Under the pieces are notes generated by a model that was not told the origin of the DNA, ran no database searches, and saw only the letters and a list, made by a program, of their open reading frames with translations. Both the position numbers and the translations under genes were made by a program. 64,000 bases of DNA from Microvirga sp. (lineage in GTDB: Bacteria > Pseudomonadota > Alphaproteobacteria > Rhizobiales > Beijerinckiaceae), in the NCBI GenBank assembly GCA_031181145.1, contig JAPSLB010000009.1, forward strand, positions 25,983 to 89,982, read 5' to 3'. This document shows, piece after piece, positions 62,765 to 64,000 of this stretch; position 1 is the stretch's first letter; each line of letters opens with the position of its first letter.

Positions 62765-63592
62765 ATGACAACCACATTCCGCATCGCCGCAGTCGCCTTT
62801 TTTACGATTCTGTCCTCTTTCGCCGCATTTGGACAGTCCCCCCCTCCCGCAACGTCGGCGCAAGGGTTCCACTCGCAGGTGCGGCTCCTCTCCGGGGGCA
62901 AGCAGGGCGGGCAGTGGCTCGCCGGCATCGAGATCACCCTCGATCCGGGCTTCAAGACCTATTGGCGCAATCCCGGCGAATCCGGCCTGCCGCCGAGCTT
63001 CGACTGGTCGGCTTCGGAGAATGTGGCCGGTGTCGAAGTCCGGTGGCCCGCCCCGAAACGTCACGAGGATGCGGCCGGAATCGCCTATGTCTACAGCCAC
63101 AGGGTGATCCTGCCCGTTCTGGTCGAACCCAAGGCTGCGGACAAGCCGGTCAAGCTCGCGCTCACGGTGGATTACGGCGTCTGCAAGGATATCTGCATTC
63201 CGGCTCATGCAGACCTGCTCCTGTCCCTCACGGATTCCGGCCCCGACCGCCCGGAGATCGAGAAGGCCATGGCCAAGGTCCCGCGCAAGCAGGCCCTGGG
63301 CGCTCAGGGCGGATTGGCGGTGGTATCCGTTGAGCCGAAGGCCGGAGAGCCGTCCGCTCTGTCCGTCTCCGTTCGGGCTCCGGCCGGAACGAAGCCTGTC
63401 CTCTTCGCCGAAGTTCCGGAGAACTGGTACGTCTCGACCTCACCGGCAGAGGAGGACGATCGCTTCACCGTGACCGTCGAGGAAAAGCCCAAGGATGCGA
63501 CAGGCCCCGTTCCCCTGACTCTCACGCTCGTCGCCGGGGATGAGGCCGTCGAGACGCAGGTGAGCCTCGACGGCGGCGAACAGCCGCGCTAG
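62765..63592 (+). CDS. DsbD N-terminal-like (DsbC/TlpA-partner) periplasmic protein
   Basis: A 275-residue exported protein with signal [18 protein letters not shown]. The body matches the N-terminal domain of Dsb[27 protein letters not shown], then [17 protein letters not shown] with the redox-active cysteine pair (C-x3-C) near residue 143. The transmembrane and thioredoxin parts of DsbD are absent, so it is a free-standing domain. It may relay electrons to periplasmic thiol proteins. Start ATG 62765 follows GGGAGG. It precedes the peroxiredoxin gene by 39 nt. Confidence 0.88.
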   Translation: MTTTFRIAAVAFFTILSSFAAFGQSPPPATSAQGFHSQVRLLSGGKQGGQWLAGIEITLDPGFKTYWRNPGESGLPPSFDWSASENVAGVEVRWPAPKRHEDAAGIAYVYSHRVILPVLVEPKAADKPVKLALTVDYGVCKDICIPAHADLLLSLTDSGPDRPEIEKAMAKVPRKQALGAQGGLAVVSVEPKAGEPSALSVSVRAPAGTKPVLFAEVPENWYVSTSPAEEDDRFTVTVEEKPKDATGPVPLTLTLVAGDEAVETQVSLDGGEQPR

Positions 63593-63631
63593 TGAGGAAC
63601 GATCCTCAACCAACAGCTTGGAGCAAAGTGC

Positions 63632-64000
63632 ATGGCCATTCAGGTCGGAGAACGCCTCCCCCAGGTGACCTTCCGTGTCATGACCCCGGACGGACCGGTC
63701 GCCAAAACGACGGACGACCTCTTCAAGGGACGCAAGGTGGTGCTCGTGGCGGTTCCGGGAGCCTTCACGCCCACCTGCCATCGCAACCATCTGCCCGGTT
63801 ATGTGCAGCACGCTCAGGAGATCAAGGCGAAGGGCGTCGACGCCATCCTGGTCACCGCCGTCAATGACGTTTTCGTCATGGACGCATGGGCCAAGGCCGC
63901 AGGCGCCGACGGCATCGAGTTCCTGTCCGACGGCAACGGCGACTTCGCCAAGGCCATCAAACTGACCATGGACGGCACGGGCTTCGGCCTCGGCATTCGC
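63632..64000 (+). CDS. Peroxiredoxin (Prx5/type II), 3' end outside the window
   Basis: The first 123 residues of a redoxin-family peroxidase; the window ends before the stop. The peroxidatic cysteine is in PGAFTPTCHRNHLPGYV near residue 50, typical of the Prx5/type II subfamily, which reduces hydrogen peroxide and organic peroxides with glutathione or thioredoxin. ILVTAVNDVFVMDAWAKAAGA and FLSDGNGDFAKAIKL match the same subfamily. It is probably co-transcribed with the DsbD-like gene 39 nt upstream. Confidence 0.95.
   Translation, partial: MAIQVGERLPQVTFRVMTPDGPVAKTTDDLFKGRKVVLVAVPGAFTPTCHRNHLPGYVQHAQEIKAKGVDAILVTAVNDVFVMDAWAKAAGADGIEFLSDGNGDFAKAIKLTMDGTGFGLGIR

Overview
The window is a gene-dense, high-GC stretch of core chromosome from an alphaproteobacterium, most likely of the order Hyphomicrobiales (Rhizobiales), possibly near Microvirga or other Methylobacteriaceae. 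That placement is inferred from several features together: a CcrM-type GANTC methyltransferase, an F0 operon separate from F1 with two b-type subunits, a ctaC-ctaD-ctaB-coxF-ctaG-ctaE oxidase operon, a SAM-II riboswitch, an IalB-family protein, and intergenic palindromes that translate as MAGLVPAI. No species can be named from sequence alone. I see no rRNA, tRNA, CRISPR array, phage or insertion sequence.

Layout. 0-7.3 kb (minus strand): hybrid histidine kinase, GFA-family protein, small membrane protein coupled to pyruvate phosphate dikinase, and an L,D-transpeptidase lipoprotein. 7.3-14.2 kb: glyS and glyQ, S49 peptidase, a small secreted protein, an N6-adenine-type methyltransferase with a DUF2007 protein, and a long-chain polyprenyl diphosphate synthase. 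14.2-20.3 kb: a SAM-II riboswitch leader before metQ, then ispE, a TPR protein and ETF-ubiquinone oxidoreductase. 20.6-30.8 kb: uracil-DNA glycosylase, zinc metallopeptidase, moaB, a short glycosyltransferase-like gene, a PA0069-type radical SAM protein, rnhB, ccrM, an iron-type ABC importer without its ATPase, and an alpha/beta hydrolase. 31-41.4 kb: LysR regulator, mutY, DUF721, dsbA, smc, the F0 operon atpI-atpB-atpE-atpF'-atpF, and a HAD phosphatase. 41.6-46.8 kb (minus): a complete glycine cleavage operon gcvT-gcvH-osmC-gcvPA-gcvPB behind a tandem glycine riboswitch. 47-49.4 kb: CNNM/CorC-type membrane protein, a lipoprotein and an IalB protein. 49.6-59 kb: the aa3 cytochrome c oxidase operon with assembly genes, running on into thrC and an M16 peptidase. 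59-64 kb: a membrane GGDEF-EAL protein, YqgE, a DsbD N-terminal-like periplasmic protein, and a peroxiredoxin cut by the window edge.

How the genes work together. Respiration and energy dominate: ETF-QO feeds the quinone pool, polyprenyl synthase makes the quinone tail, aa3 oxidase consumes the electrons, and F0 uses the resulting gradient. One-carbon and amino-acid metabolism is under RNA control through SAM-II on methionine uptake and the tandem glycine switch on glycine cleavage. DNA maintenance is represented by UDG, RNase HII, CcrM, MutY and SMC.

I found no clear new multi-gene system such as a defence island or biosynthetic cluster. The most interesting signals are regulatory: the SAM-II leader with two mutually exclusive hairpins over a short upstream ORF; an FNR/FixK-like box upstream of the aa3 oxidase; three stacked hairpins between ctaD and ctaB; 10-bp-phased TAAC repeats before ccrM; and a palindrome over the -10 of the ETF-QO promoter. 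All of these are readings by eye and need computation or experiment.
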